NCBI GenBank assembly: GCA_051984675.1
Contig: JBPYFK010000035.1
Span: forward strand, 1-64,000
Source: JBPYFK01 sp051984675
Lineage (GTDB): Bacteria; Actinomycetota; Actinomycetes; Mycobacteriales; Pseudonocardiaceae
DNA length: 64,000 nt
Reading direction: 5' to 3'
Shown: positions 51,230-58,987 of the stretch, one piece after another
Layout: each line of letters opens with the position of its first letter
Position numbering within the stretch: position 1 is the stretch's first letter
Position numbers and translations under genes: made by a program
Notes under the pieces: generated by a model
The model's input: only the letters and a program-made list of their open reading frames with translations
Database searches by the model: none
Told to the model about the DNA's origin: nothing

Positions 51230-52639
51230 TCATTCGTCCATAGTGGACCGTTGGTCGACGACCCGGCGGAGCTTGCCGACCGAGCGCTCCAGCGTGTCCG
51301 GGTCGACGATGGCCACCTCGGCGGTCACGCCGACGCCATCCTTGACGGCCTTGACCAGGACCTCCTCGGCGGCGACGCGTTGTTCGGCGGTGCTGTCCTC
51401 GCGCGCCTCGACCTGGATCGTCATGCGGTCCAGGCGGCCCTCGCGGGTCAGGAGCAGCTGGAAATGCGGTGCGAGGCCGTCGATGCGCAGGACGAGCTCC
51501 TCGATCTGGCTGGGGAAGACGTTCACCCCACGCAGGATGATCATGTCGTCGCTGCGGCCGGTGACCTTGTGCATCCGGCGGAACGTGGGCCTGGCGGTGC
51601 CTGGGAGCAGGCGGGTGAGGTCGCGAGTGCGGTAGCGGATGATCGGCAGCGCCTGCTTGGTCAGCGAGGTGAACACGAGCTCTCCTGGCTCGCCGTCCGG
51701 CAGTGCGGTGCCGTCGATCGGGTCGATGACCTCCGGGTAGAAGTGGTCTTCCCAGATGTGCAGGCCATCCTTGGTTTCCACGCACTCGTTGGCCACGCCC
51801 GGCCCCATCACCTCGGACAGCCCGTAGATATCGACCGCGTCGATGCCCACGGCCTCCTCGATCTCCCGGCGCATCGCCTCGGTCCAGGGCTCCGCCCCGA
51901 AGATGCCGATCCGCAGCGAGGTCGCACGCGGGTCGATGCCCTGGCGGCGGAACTCGTCGATCAGCGTGAGCATGTAGGAGGGGGTGACCATGATGATCTC
52001 GGGTTGGAAGTCCTGGATGATCCGCACCTGCCGTGCGGTCATGCCGCCGGAGGCCGGGATGACGGTGCATCCCAGCCGCTCCGCGCCGTAATGCGCACCC
52101 AGCCCGCCGGTGAACAGCCCGTAGCCGTAGGAGATGTGGACCTTGTGGCCGGGACGCCCGCCGGCGGCGCGGATCGACCGGGCGACGACGTCGGCCCAGA
52201 CGTCGAGATCGTGCTGGGTGTAGCCGACCACGGTGGGCTGGCCGGTCGTGCCGCTGGAGGCATGCACCCGCCGGACTTCGGACATCGGGACCGCGAACAT
52301 GCCGAACGGGTAGTTGTCCCGCAGGTCCGCTTTGGTCGTCGTGGGAAAGCGGGCCAGATCCGCCAGGCTCTGGCAGTCCTCCGGCCGCACCCCCGCCTCG
52401 TCGAACTTGCGGCGGTAGAACGGCACGTTCTGGTACGCGTGCTGCAACGTCCACTGTAGACGATCTAGTTGCAGGGCTGCCAGTTCCCCTTGGCTGAGCC
52501 GTTCCGCGCTGTCGAGCGCGGCCCTGTCGAGTCCTGCGCCGTCGAGTCCTGCGCTGTCGAGTCCTGCGCCGTCGAGTGCCGGGCTGTCGGGTGCCGGCCA
52601 GCCGGGCTCTGGGTTGGCGGATGCGGTCGTCCCCGTCAT
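51230..52639 (-). CDS. paaK: Phenylacetate-CoA ligase
   Basis: 469 residues. The P-loop is VHASSGTTGQPTVVGYTQHD, followed by GCTVIPASGGMTARQVRIIQ, VDIYGLSEVMGPGVANEC and GRSDDMIILRGVNVFPSQIE; these are PaaK signatures. It converts phenylacetate, ATP and CoA to phenylacetyl-CoA, the entry step of the pathway. The N-terminus has an extra low-complexity stretch of (G/A)LD(S/G/R)A units, residues ~22-43, coded by 15-bp repeats (52511-52600); the core fold starts after it. ATG overlaps the paaI stop. Confidence 0.96.
   Translation of the reverse strand: MTGTTASANPEPGWPAPDSPALDGAGLDSAGLDGAGLDRAALDSAERLSQGELAALQLDRLQWTLQHAYQNVPFYRRKFDEAGVRPEDCQSLADLARFPTTTKADLRDNYPFGMFAVPMSEVRRVHASSGTTGQPTVVGYTQHDLDVWADVVARSIRAAGGRPGHKVHISYGYGLFTGGLGAHYGAERLGCTVIPASGGMTARQVRIIQDFQPEIIMVTPSYMLTLIDEFRRQGIDPRATSLRIGIFGAEPWTEAMRREIEEAVGIDAVDIYGLSEVMGPGVANECVETKDGLHIWEDHFYPEVIDPIDGTALPDGEPGELVFTSLTKQALPIIRYRTRDLTRLLPGTARPTFRRMHKVTGRSDDMIILRGVNVFPSQIEELVLRIDGLAPHFQLLLTREGRLDRMTIQVEAREDSTAEQRVAAEEVLVKAVKDGVGVTAEVAIVDPDTLERSVGKLRRVVDQRSTMDE
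52511..52600 (-). repeat. Six 15-bp tandem units in the 5' part of paaK
   Basis: The plus-strand unit GTCGAGTCCTGCGCC recurs at 52526, 52541 and 52556, with diverged copies at 52511, 52571 and 52586. In frame it gives five-residue units such as AGLDS; copy changes would not break the reading frame. Confidence 0.9.
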
Positions 52640-53082
52640 GGCCCCACTTCCCCTGTCGTTGCTGTTTCCTCGCTGCGGCGCTGGATGCTACGGCTGTGCC
52701 CGCGAAACTCCGCGACAACCGGCGCGTCTGGTTCCTCCCCGCGCCGCACGGTGATGTCGTAGATTCCACTGCGCCCGAAGTGCGTGCGCTCCTCGGCGAA
52801 TGCGTACAGGACGTCACCTTCGTAGCTGGGGGCGACGAAGGTGATCTGGGCGCTGGCGGCGACGGTGACCGGGCCGTAGCTGTTGCAGGCGCACGCGAAC
52901 GCGGTGTCGGCCAGCAGGAAGACGTACCCGCCGTGTGCGATGGAATGGCCGTTGACCATGGCCGCGGTGACGCGCATCCGCGCTGTCGCCGTGCCGTCGC
53001 TGGCCTCCACGAGTTCGATGCCCAGCGCGCGGGAGGCGTGGTCGTCGTCGAACATGGCTCGGGTCGGACCCGCGATGGTCAC
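52636..53082 (-). CDS. paaI: Hydroxyphenylacetyl-CoA thioesterase
   Basis: 148 residues of hotdog fold with VNGHSIAHGGYVFLLADTAF, ACNSYGPVTVAASAQITFVA and GRSGIYDITVRRGEE, the PaaI pattern with the catalytic Asp in LADTAF. It releases CoA from stalled ring-hydroxylated intermediates. It is first in the leftward unit, overlapping paaK by 4 bases, and starts 24 bp from PaaR-type box 1. Confidence 0.95.
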   Translation of the reverse strand: MTIAGPTRAMFDDDHASRALGIELVEASDGTATARMRVTAAMVNGHSIAHGGYVFLLADTAFACACNSYGPVTVAASAQITFVAPSYEGDVLYAFAEERTHFGRSGIYDITVRRGEEPDAPVVAEFRGHSRSIQRRSEETATTGEVGP

Positions 53083-53106
53083 CGCGCCTCACCGCCTTGC
53101 ATACTG

Positions 53107-53120
53107 ACCGAACAGTCGGT
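53107..53120. promoter_or_regulatory. PaaR-type operator, box 1
   Basis: ACCGAACAGTCGGT, a perfect 5-4-5 palindrome, preceded by TG and followed by TAT. It lies between paaI (minus) and paaH (plus), so one site can control both directions. It matches boxes 2 and 3. Confidence 0.85.
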
Positions 53121-53212
53121 TATTAAGTGCAGTGTTCGGCCTGGCTGGCCGGATGTCAACCCGGTCCTGCGACAAGGTACCGGGACCGGGAACCGAACGG
53201 GAGAGCGTGGCT

Positions 53213-54058
53213 ATGCCGCAGGTGGGTGTTGTGGGCGGTGGTCGGATGGGAGCCGGGATCGCCCAGGTCTTCCTCATGCTCGGAGCCGACGCCGTGCTCG
53301 TGGAAAGCGGTGAGCAGAGCGCTGCGGCCGCGCGCGAGCGGGTGCACGAGGGGCTGCGAGGGGCGCAGCGGCGAGGCAAGCTGGGGACAGAACCGTCCAC
53401 TGTGCTCGATCGACTGCGCGTGGTGACCAGTCTGGAGCTGTTGCCGGCCTCCGCCGACCTCGTCGTGGAGGCCGTGCCGGAAGATCCCGAGGTCAAGGTC
53501 AAGGTCCTCGGCACGGTGGAAGGCACGGTGTCCCGCGAAACCGTGCTCGCGACCAACACCAGTTCGCTGTCGGTCGCGGAGTTGGGCAACGCGCTGGAAC
53601 GCCCGGACCGCTTCCTCGGCATGCACTTCTTCAATCCAGTTCCCGCCTCGAAGCTGGTGGAGATCGTCGTGGCACCCGCGACCAGCCGGTCAGCTCGGGA
53701 AAGGGCGCGGGAGTGGGCGCGGGCGCTGGGCAAGACCGACATCGTCGTCCAGGACTCGCCCGGTTTCGCCACCAGTCGCCTGGGCGTTGCGCTCGGGCTG
53801 GAAGCGATCCGCATGCTCGAAGAGGAGGTCGCGGACGCGGAGTCTCTCGACACCGCGATGGAGCTCGGATACCGCCACCCGATGGGGCCGCTGCGGTCCA
53901 CCGATCTCGTGGGCCTGGACGTGCGGCTGGCGATCGCGGAGTACCTGCGCGGCCGGCTCGGCGAGCGGTTCGCGCCGCCTCAGCTGCTGCGGGACAAGGT
54001 CGCCAAGGGAGACCTGGGACGCAAGACTGGGCAGGGCTTCTACACCTGGGCCGAGTGA
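53213..54058 (+). CDS. paaH: 3-hydroxyacyl-CoA dehydrogenase
   Basis: 281 residues. The NAD-binding GVVGGGRMGAGIAQVFLMLG, LATNTSSLSVAELGNALERP, the HFFNPVPASKLVEIVVAPAT segment with the catalytic His, and DSPGFATSRLGVALGLEAIR are those of 3-hydroxybutyryl-CoA dehydrogenases. In this cluster it should oxidise 3-hydroxyadipyl-CoA. ATG 53213 has GGGAGAG upstream; GTG 53207 is an alternative. Confidence 0.93.
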   Translation: MPQVGVVGGGRMGAGIAQVFLMLGADAVLVESGEQSAAAARERVHEGLRGAQRRGKLGTEPSTVLDRLRVVTSLELLPASADLVVEAVPEDPEVKVKVLGTVEGTVSRETVLATNTSSLSVAELGNALERPDRFLGMHFFNPVPASKLVEIVVAPATSRSARERAREWARALGKTDIVVQDSPGFATSRLGVALGLEAIRMLEEEVADAESLDTAMELGYRHPMGPLRSTDLVGLDVRLAIAEYLRGRLGERFAPPQLLRDKVAKGDLGRKTGQGFYTWAE

Positions 54059-54119
54059 TCGGCGGCGCCGGTCCGGGTGATTGTGCTTGAGCCCGAGATA
54101 CGCCAGAATCAAATTACCA

Positions 54120-54133
54120 ACCGAACGGTCAGT
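54120..54133. promoter_or_regulatory. PaaR-type operator, box 2
   Basis: ACCGAACGGTCAGT, one mismatch from the ACCGA-N4-TCGGT palindrome, 49 bp ahead of paaZ. A weaker related stretch (ACCGGTCAGTGG) follows at about 54140. Confidence 0.8.
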
Positions 54134-54181
54134 AAAGCGACCGGTCAGTGGATCGGTGCCGGCGAGGAGGGCGCGACGGTC

Positions 54182-56224
54182 ATGAGCCTGCTACCCAGCT
54201 ACGTACGCGGACAGTGGCAGACCCCGGCGGGGGAAGGGATGCCCCTACGGGACGCGGTGACAGGGGAGGAGATCGCGCGGATCTCGTCGACCGGCGTGGA
54301 CATGGCCGAGGCGCTCGCGTACGGCCGCCGCACCGGGGGACCGGCGCTGCGGGGGCTGACCTTCCACCAGCGGGCGGCACTGCTCAAGGCGTTGGCCTCG
54401 AGCCTGCGCGAGCACCGGGAGGAGCTGTACGCGCTGTCGGCGCGGGCGGGTGCGACGAAGGGGGACGCGAAGTTCGACGTCGACGGCGGTATCGGCGTGC
54501 TGTTCAGCTACTCCAGCAAGGGCCGCCGCGAGCTACCCAATGACACCGTCTACCCGGAGGGGAGCGTAGAGCCGCTCGGTAAGGAAGGCACGTTCCTGGC
54601 GCAGCACCTCTGCACGCCACTACGGGGGGTCGCGGTGCAGATCAACGCGTTCAACTTCCCGGTCTGGGGTCCGCTGGAGAAGCTCGCGCCCGCGTTCCTG
54701 GCCGGCGTGCCGAGCCTGATCAAGCCGGCGAGCCAGACGGCCTACCTCACCCATCGGTTGGTCGAGCTGATCGTTGAGTCGGGGATTCTCCCGGAGGGCT
54801 CGGTGCAGCTGGTCTGCGGGAGTGCGGGGGATCTGCTGGACCATCTCACCGACCAGGACGTGCTGTCGTTCACCGGTTCGGCGGCCACCGCGCAGCGGTT
54901 GCGTGCGCACCCGAACGTGGTCGGCCAGTCGGTGCGGTTCAACGCGGAGGCGGATTCGCTGAACTGCTCGATCCTGGGCCCGGACGGCTCGCCGGGTACC
55001 GCGGAGTTCGACCTGTTCGTCAAGCAGCTCGTCACCGAGATGACCGTCAAGGCTGGTCAGAAGTGTACGGCGATCCGTAGGGCGCTGGTCCCCGCGAACC
55101 TGGTCGACGACGTCCGAGAGGCGACCGTCGCACGGCTGGCGAAGATCACGGTCGGGAACCCGTCGAACCCGGACGTGCGGATGGGTGCGCTGGCCAGCCT
55201 CGAACAGCGCGAGGAGGTGCGCCGGTCGCTGAAGGGCCTGCTGGAGGCGGGCCGGTTGGTTCACGGCGACCTGCGGCGGGTCGACGTCGTCGACGCCGAT
55301 GTCGAACGTGGCGCGTTCCTGCCGCCGCTGCTGCTCGCCTGCGACGATCCCGACCAGCCGCAGCCGCACGAGGTGGAGGCGTTCGGGCCGGTGAGCACGA
55401 TCCTGCCGTACGACGGCGGCGCGGACCGAGCGGTGGAGCTGGCCCGCCGGGGCAAGGGCAGCCTGGTTGGTTCGGTGGTCACCGCCGACGCCGACTTCGC
55501 CCGCCAGGTCGTGCACGGCAGCGCCTCCCGGCACGGCCGGATGTTGGTGCTCAACCGTGACAACGCCGGCGAGTCCACCGGACATGGCTCACCACTGCCG
55601 ATGCTGGTGCACGGTGGTCCCGGCCGCGCCGGCGGCGGTGAGGAGATGGGTGGCCTGCGCGGTGTGCTGCACCACATGCAGCGCACGGCCGTGCAGGCGG
55701 ACCCGAAGACGCTGACCGCGATCACCGGGCAGTGGGTGCCCGGCAGCCCACGGACCACGACCGACGTGCACCCCTTCCGCAAGCACCTGGAGGACCTCCA
55801 CGTCGGGGACACGGTCGTGGCCGGTCCGCGGACGGTGACGCTGGAGGATGTCGAGCACTTCGCGGAGTTCACCGGAGACACGTTCTATGCCCACACCGAC
55901 GACGAAGCGGCGAGGGCGAACCCGTTCTTCGACGGCCGGGTCGCGCATGGCTACCTCGTGGTGTCCTTCGCGGCGGGTCTGTTCGTGGAACCCTCTCCGG
56001 GGCCGGTGCTGGCCAACTACGGGCTGGAGAACCTCCGGTTCCTGACCCCGACCTACCCGGGCGACGAGCTGACGGTGACGTTGACGGCCAAGCAGATCAC
56101 CCCGCGGCACGGCGCCGACTACGGCGAGGTCCGCTGGGACGTGGACGTGACCAACCAGGACGACGCTTCGGTGGCCAAGTACGACGTGCTGACGCTGGTC
56201 GCCAAGCGGGACTCCGCGGCCTGA
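54182..56224 (+). CDS. paaZ: Bifunctional oxepin-CoA hydrolase / semialdehyde dehydrogenase
   Basis: 680 residues. Residues 1-530 are the aldehyde dehydrogenase domain (VRFNAEADSLNCSILG with the base, VKAGQKCTAIRRALVPA with the catalytic Cys). Residues ~545-680 are the MaoC-type hydratase domain (FAEFTGDTFYAHTDDEAARA then NPFFDGRVAHGYL, with Asp and His). It opens the oxepin-CoA ring and oxidises the resulting aldehyde to 3-oxo-5,6-dehydrosuberyl-CoA. ATG 54182 follows GGAGGG; an in-frame start at 54077 would run through box 2. Confidence 0.97.
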   Translation: MSLLPSYVRGQWQTPAGEGMPLRDAVTGEEIARISSTGVDMAEALAYGRRTGGPALRGLTFHQRAALLKALASSLREHREELYALSARAGATKGDAKFDVDGGIGVLFSYSSKGRRELPNDTVYPEGSVEPLGKEGTFLAQHLCTPLRGVAVQINAFNFPVWGPLEKLAPAFLAGVPSLIKPASQTAYLTHRLVELIVESGILPEGSVQLVCGSAGDLLDHLTDQDVLSFTGSAATAQRLRAHPNVVGQSVRFNAEADSLNCSILGPDGSPGTAEFDLFVKQLVTEMTVKAGQKCTAIRRALVPANLVDDVREATVARLAKITVGNPSNPDVRMGALASLEQREEVRRSLKGLLEAGRLVHGDLRRVDVVDADVERGAFLPPLLLACDDPDQPQPHEVEAFGPVSTILPYDGGADRAVELARRGKGSLVGSVVTADADFARQVVHGSASRHGRMLVLNRDNAGESTGHGSPLPMLVHGGPGRAGGGEEMGGLRGVLHHMQRTAVQADPKTLTAITGQWVPGSPRTTTDVHPFRKHLEDLHVGDTVVAGPRTVTLEDVEHFAEFTGDTFYAHTDDEAARANPFFDGRVAHGYLVVSFAAGLFVEPSPGPVLANYGLENLRFLTPTYPGDELTVTLTAKQITPRHGADYGEVRWDVDVTNQDDASVAKYDVLTLVAKRDSAA

Positions 56225-56274
56225 ACGCGGCGGGCAGGAGGCTTGCATGGGGACCGCATCCGCGCGAAAATCTG

Positions 56275-56288
56275 ACCGAATGGTCGGT
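56275..56288. promoter_or_regulatory. PaaR-type operator, box 3
   Basis: ACCGAATGGTCGGT, a perfect 5-4-5 palindrome flanked by TG and AAA, 23 bp before the GTG start of paaA. It suggests a promoter of its own for paaABCDE. Confidence 0.85.
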
Positions 56289-56311
56289 AAATGTACCGGG
56301 AGGTGGCCGGC

Positions 56312-57283
56312 GTGACGACCGGGGCGGCAGTGACTCGCGATGACACCGTGCTGCAGCAGCACTTCGACGCCACGATCGAGCGTGACCAGCGCATCGAGCC
56401 CAGGGACTGGATGCCGGAGGGCTACCGCAGGACGCTGGTGCGCCAGATCGCGCAGCACGCCCACTCGGAGATCATCGGCATGCAGCCGGAGGGCAACTGG
56501 CTGACCCGGGCACCGAGCCTGCGTCGCAAGGCGATCCTGCTGGCGAAGGTGCAGGACGAGGCCGGTCACGGGCTCTACCTGTACTCGGCCACCGAGACGT
56601 TGGGAGTGGATCGGGCGGAGCTGACCGGCAAGCTGATCAGCGGGCGGCAGAAGTACTCGTCGATCTTCAACTACCCGACGCTGACGTTCGCCGACATCGG
56701 CGTGATCGGCTGGCTGGTCGACGGGGCCGCGATCTGCAACCAGGTTCCGCTGTGCCGCTGCTCCTACGGCCCGTACGCGCGGGCGATGGTGCGCATCTGC
56801 AAGGAGGAGTCCTTCCACCAGCGGCAGGGCTATGAGCTGCTGATGACGATGATGCGCGGCACCGACGCGCAGCGGCGGATGGTGCAGGACGCCACGGAGC
56901 GGTGGTGGTGGCCGTCGCTGATGATGTTCGGCCCGCCGGACGGCGACTCCCCGAACACCCGGCAGTCCATGGCGTGGCGGATCAAGCGGCACACCAACGA
57001 CGAGCTGCGCCAGAAGTTCGTCGACATGACGGTCCCGCAGGCCGAAGCGCTGGGCGTGACGTTGCCCGACCCCGAGCTGCGCTGGAACGACGAGCGCGGC
57101 CACTACGACTTCGGTGAGCCGGACTGGTCCGAGTTCGAGCAGGTCATCAGCGGCAACGGACCCTGCAACGAGCAGCGTGTGGCCCGCCGGCGGGCGGCAC
57201 ACGACAACGGCGCGTGGGTGCGGGAGGCCGCGACCGCGCACGCTGCCAAGCAGGCGGCCAGGAAACGAGGAGCAGCCGCATGA
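56312..57283 (+). CDS. paaA: Phenylacetyl-CoA epoxidase subunit A (catalytic, diiron)
   Basis: 323 residues. The diiron ligands are in KVQDEAGHGLYLYSATET (E-x-x-H) and ICKEESFHQRQGYELL. MIGRQKYSSIFNYP-like (LISGRQKYSSIFNYPTLTFA) and WWWPSLMMFGPPDGDSPNT are PaaA hallmarks. With PaaB, C, D and E it epoxidises phenylacetyl-CoA. I chose GTG 56312 because GGGAGG lies 8 bases before it; ATG 56291, in frame, starts 2 bp after box 3 and has no ribosome site. Confidence 0.96.
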   Translation: MTTGAAVTRDDTVLQQHFDATIERDQRIEPRDWMPEGYRRTLVRQIAQHAHSEIIGMQPEGNWLTRAPSLRRKAILLAKVQDEAGHGLYLYSATETLGVDRAELTGKLISGRQKYSSIFNYPTLTFADIGVIGWLVDGAAICNQVPLCRCSYGPYARAMVRICKEESFHQRQGYELLMTMMRGTDAQRRMVQDATERWWWPSLMMFGPPDGDSPNTRQSMAWRIKRHTNDELRQKFVDMTVPQAEALGVTLPDPELRWNDERGHYDFGEPDWSEFEQVISGNGPCNEQRVARRRAAHDNGAWVREAATAHAAKQAARKRGAAA

Positions 57284-57579
57284 ACGACGCGCAGGCACGG
57301 TCGTCGTGGCCGCTGTACGAGGTGTTCGTGCGCGGCAAGCGCGGGCTCAACCATGTGCACGTCGGGTCCCTGCACGCGGCGGACGACCAGATGGCGCTGC
57401 ACAACGCCCGTGATCTCTACACCAGGCGCAACGAGGGCGTGAGCATCTGGGTGGTGCGCGCCGAGCACATCACCGCGTCCAGCCCGGACGAGAAGGACCC
57501 GTTCTTCGGGCCCAGCGGGGACAAGGTGTACCGGCATCCCACGTTCTACGCCATTCCCGACGACGTCCCGCACATGTGA
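57280..57579 (+). CDS. paaB: Phenylacetyl-CoA epoxidase subunit B
   Basis: 99 residues, the usual size. WPLYEVFVRGKRGLNHVHVG, SLHAADDQMALHNARDLYTR and EGVSIWVVRAEHITASSPDE are PaaB sequence. It is a structural bridge of the oxygenase complex. ATGA overlap with paaA (57280-57283). Confidence 0.96.
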   Translation: MNDAQARSSWPLYEVFVRGKRGLNHVHVGSLHAADDQMALHNARDLYTRRNEGVSIWVVRAEHITASSPDEKDPFFGPSGDKVYRHPTFYAIPDDVPHM

Positions 57580-57586
57580 GGCGCTG

Positions 57587-58474
57587 ATGTTTGACAACGC
57601 CTACGAATCCCTGATCGAGGACCACGGTGCCGGGGACACCCGGTGGGCCTTCGGCACGGGCTTCGAAGACGCACTGTCCGGTGTGGACACCGTCGTGCCG
57701 GACGGGGTGGACGGCGGTGATCTCGCCGCGTACTGCCTGATGCTCGGGGATGACGCGCTGGTGCTGGCGCAACGGCTGATCGAGTGGGTCACCCACGCCC
57801 CGGAGTTGGAAGACGAGGTGGCGCTGGCGAACATCGCGCTGGACCTGCTCGGGCAGGCGCGACTGTTGCTGTCCCGGGCGGGACAGGCGGACGGCTCCGG
57901 GCGCACCGAGGACGACCTCGCCTACTTCCGCGACGAGCAGCAGTTTCGGAACGTGCTGTTGGCCGAGGTCGACAACGGCGACTTCGGACGCACGATCGCG
58001 CGCCTGCTGGTGTTCGCGACGTGGCGCCTGGCCCTGTTCACGCGGCTGGTCGACTCGCGCGATCCAGTGCTGGCGGCGATCGCGGCCAAAGGGGTCAAGG
58101 AGCTGACCTACCACCGCGATTACGCTGCGCAGTGGCTGGTCCGGTTGGGCGACGGGACGGACTTCTCGCACCAGCGCACGTGCGAGGGGATGGTCGCCAC
58201 CTGGCCCCTGGTCGCGGAACTGTTCGCCGGCCACGACATCGAGCGGCGCATGACCGAGGCCGGGGTGGGCGTCGACCCTGCCGAGCTGCGTGCGGAATTC
58301 GACGCTGTGCTCGACCAAGTGCTCGTGGCAGCGACGGTGCCACGACCGGACGTTCCCGCACGGGCCAAGGTCGGAGGAAAAGCTGGCCGCGACGGTGTCC
58401 ACAGTGAACAGTTCGGTTACCTGCTCGCGGAGATGCAGAGTCTGGCGCGGGCGCACCCGGAGGCGACATGGTGA
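57587..58474 (+). CDS. paaC: Phenylacetyl-CoA epoxidase subunit C (structural)
   Basis: 295 residues, a ferritin-like fold without diiron ligands: AYCLMLGDDALVLAQRLIEW, ALANIALDLLGQARLLLSRA, KGVKELTYHRDYAAQWLVRL and RTCEGMVATWPLVAELF. It pairs with PaaA. It begins 7 bp after paaB and overlaps paaD by 7 bases. Confidence 0.95.
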   Translation: MFDNAYESLIEDHGAGDTRWAFGTGFEDALSGVDTVVPDGVDGGDLAAYCLMLGDDALVLAQRLIEWVTHAPELEDEVALANIALDLLGQARLLLSRAGQADGSGRTEDDLAYFRDEQQFRNVLLAEVDNGDFGRTIARLLVFATWRLALFTRLVDSRDPVLAAIAAKGVKELTYHRDYAAQWLVRLGDGTDFSHQRTCEGMVATWPLVAELFAGHDIERRMTEAGVGVDPAELRAEFDAVLDQVLVAATVPRPDVPARAKVGGKAGRDGVHSEQFGYLLAEMQSLARAHPEATW

Positions 58475-58986
58475 CGACGGTCCAGGACACCGCCGCGACG
58501 GCACGCGCGGTCGCGGAAACCGTGGCGGATCCCGAGTTGCCGATGGTCACGCTCGCGGACCTCGGCGTACTCCGGGATGTCGAGGTCACCGGAGACGGCA
58601 CCGTCGTCGTGCACATCACGCCGACCTACTCCGGCTGTCCCGCCATGGCGGCGATGCGCGACGACCTGCGCTTCCGGCTCCAGCGCGCGGGATTCGCCCA
58701 CGTCGACGTACGAACCGTGCTGTCCCCGCCGTGGACCACCGATTGGATCACCGATACCGGACGGCGCAAGCTCGCCGAGTACGGCATCGCGCCACCCGGT
58801 GCGGCACCGAAGCGTGCGTCCGGTCCGGTTCCGCTCACGCTCGAACCCCCGCCACGGCGCGCCGCGTGCCCTCGCTGCGGGTCCATGGACACCGAGGAAC
58901 TGTCCGCCTTCGGCTCCACCGCGTGCAAGGCATTGCGCCGCTGCCACGGATGTTCGGAACCTTTCGAGCACATCAAGGAGATCTGA
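58468..58986 (+). CDS. paaD: Phenylacetyl-CoA epoxidase maturation factor, MIP18-type
   Basis: 172 residues. The DUF59/MIP18 domain (VADPELPMVTLADLGVLRDV, VHITPTYSGCPAMAAMRDDL) is followed by a PaaD-specific four-Cys zinc-binding tail (ACPRCGSMDTEELSAFGST, ACKALRRCHGCSEPFEHIKE). It helps assemble the iron centres of the epoxidase. The paaE ribosome site AAGGAG lies in its last codons. Confidence 0.94.
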   Translation: MVTTVQDTAATARAVAETVADPELPMVTLADLGVLRDVEVTGDGTVVVHITPTYSGCPAMAAMRDDLRFRLQRAGFAHVDVRTVLSPPWTTDWITDTGRRKLAEYGIAPPGAAPKRASGPVPLTLEPPPRRAACPRCGSMDTEELSAFGSTACKALRRCHGCSEPFEHIKEI

Positions 58987-58987
58987 C

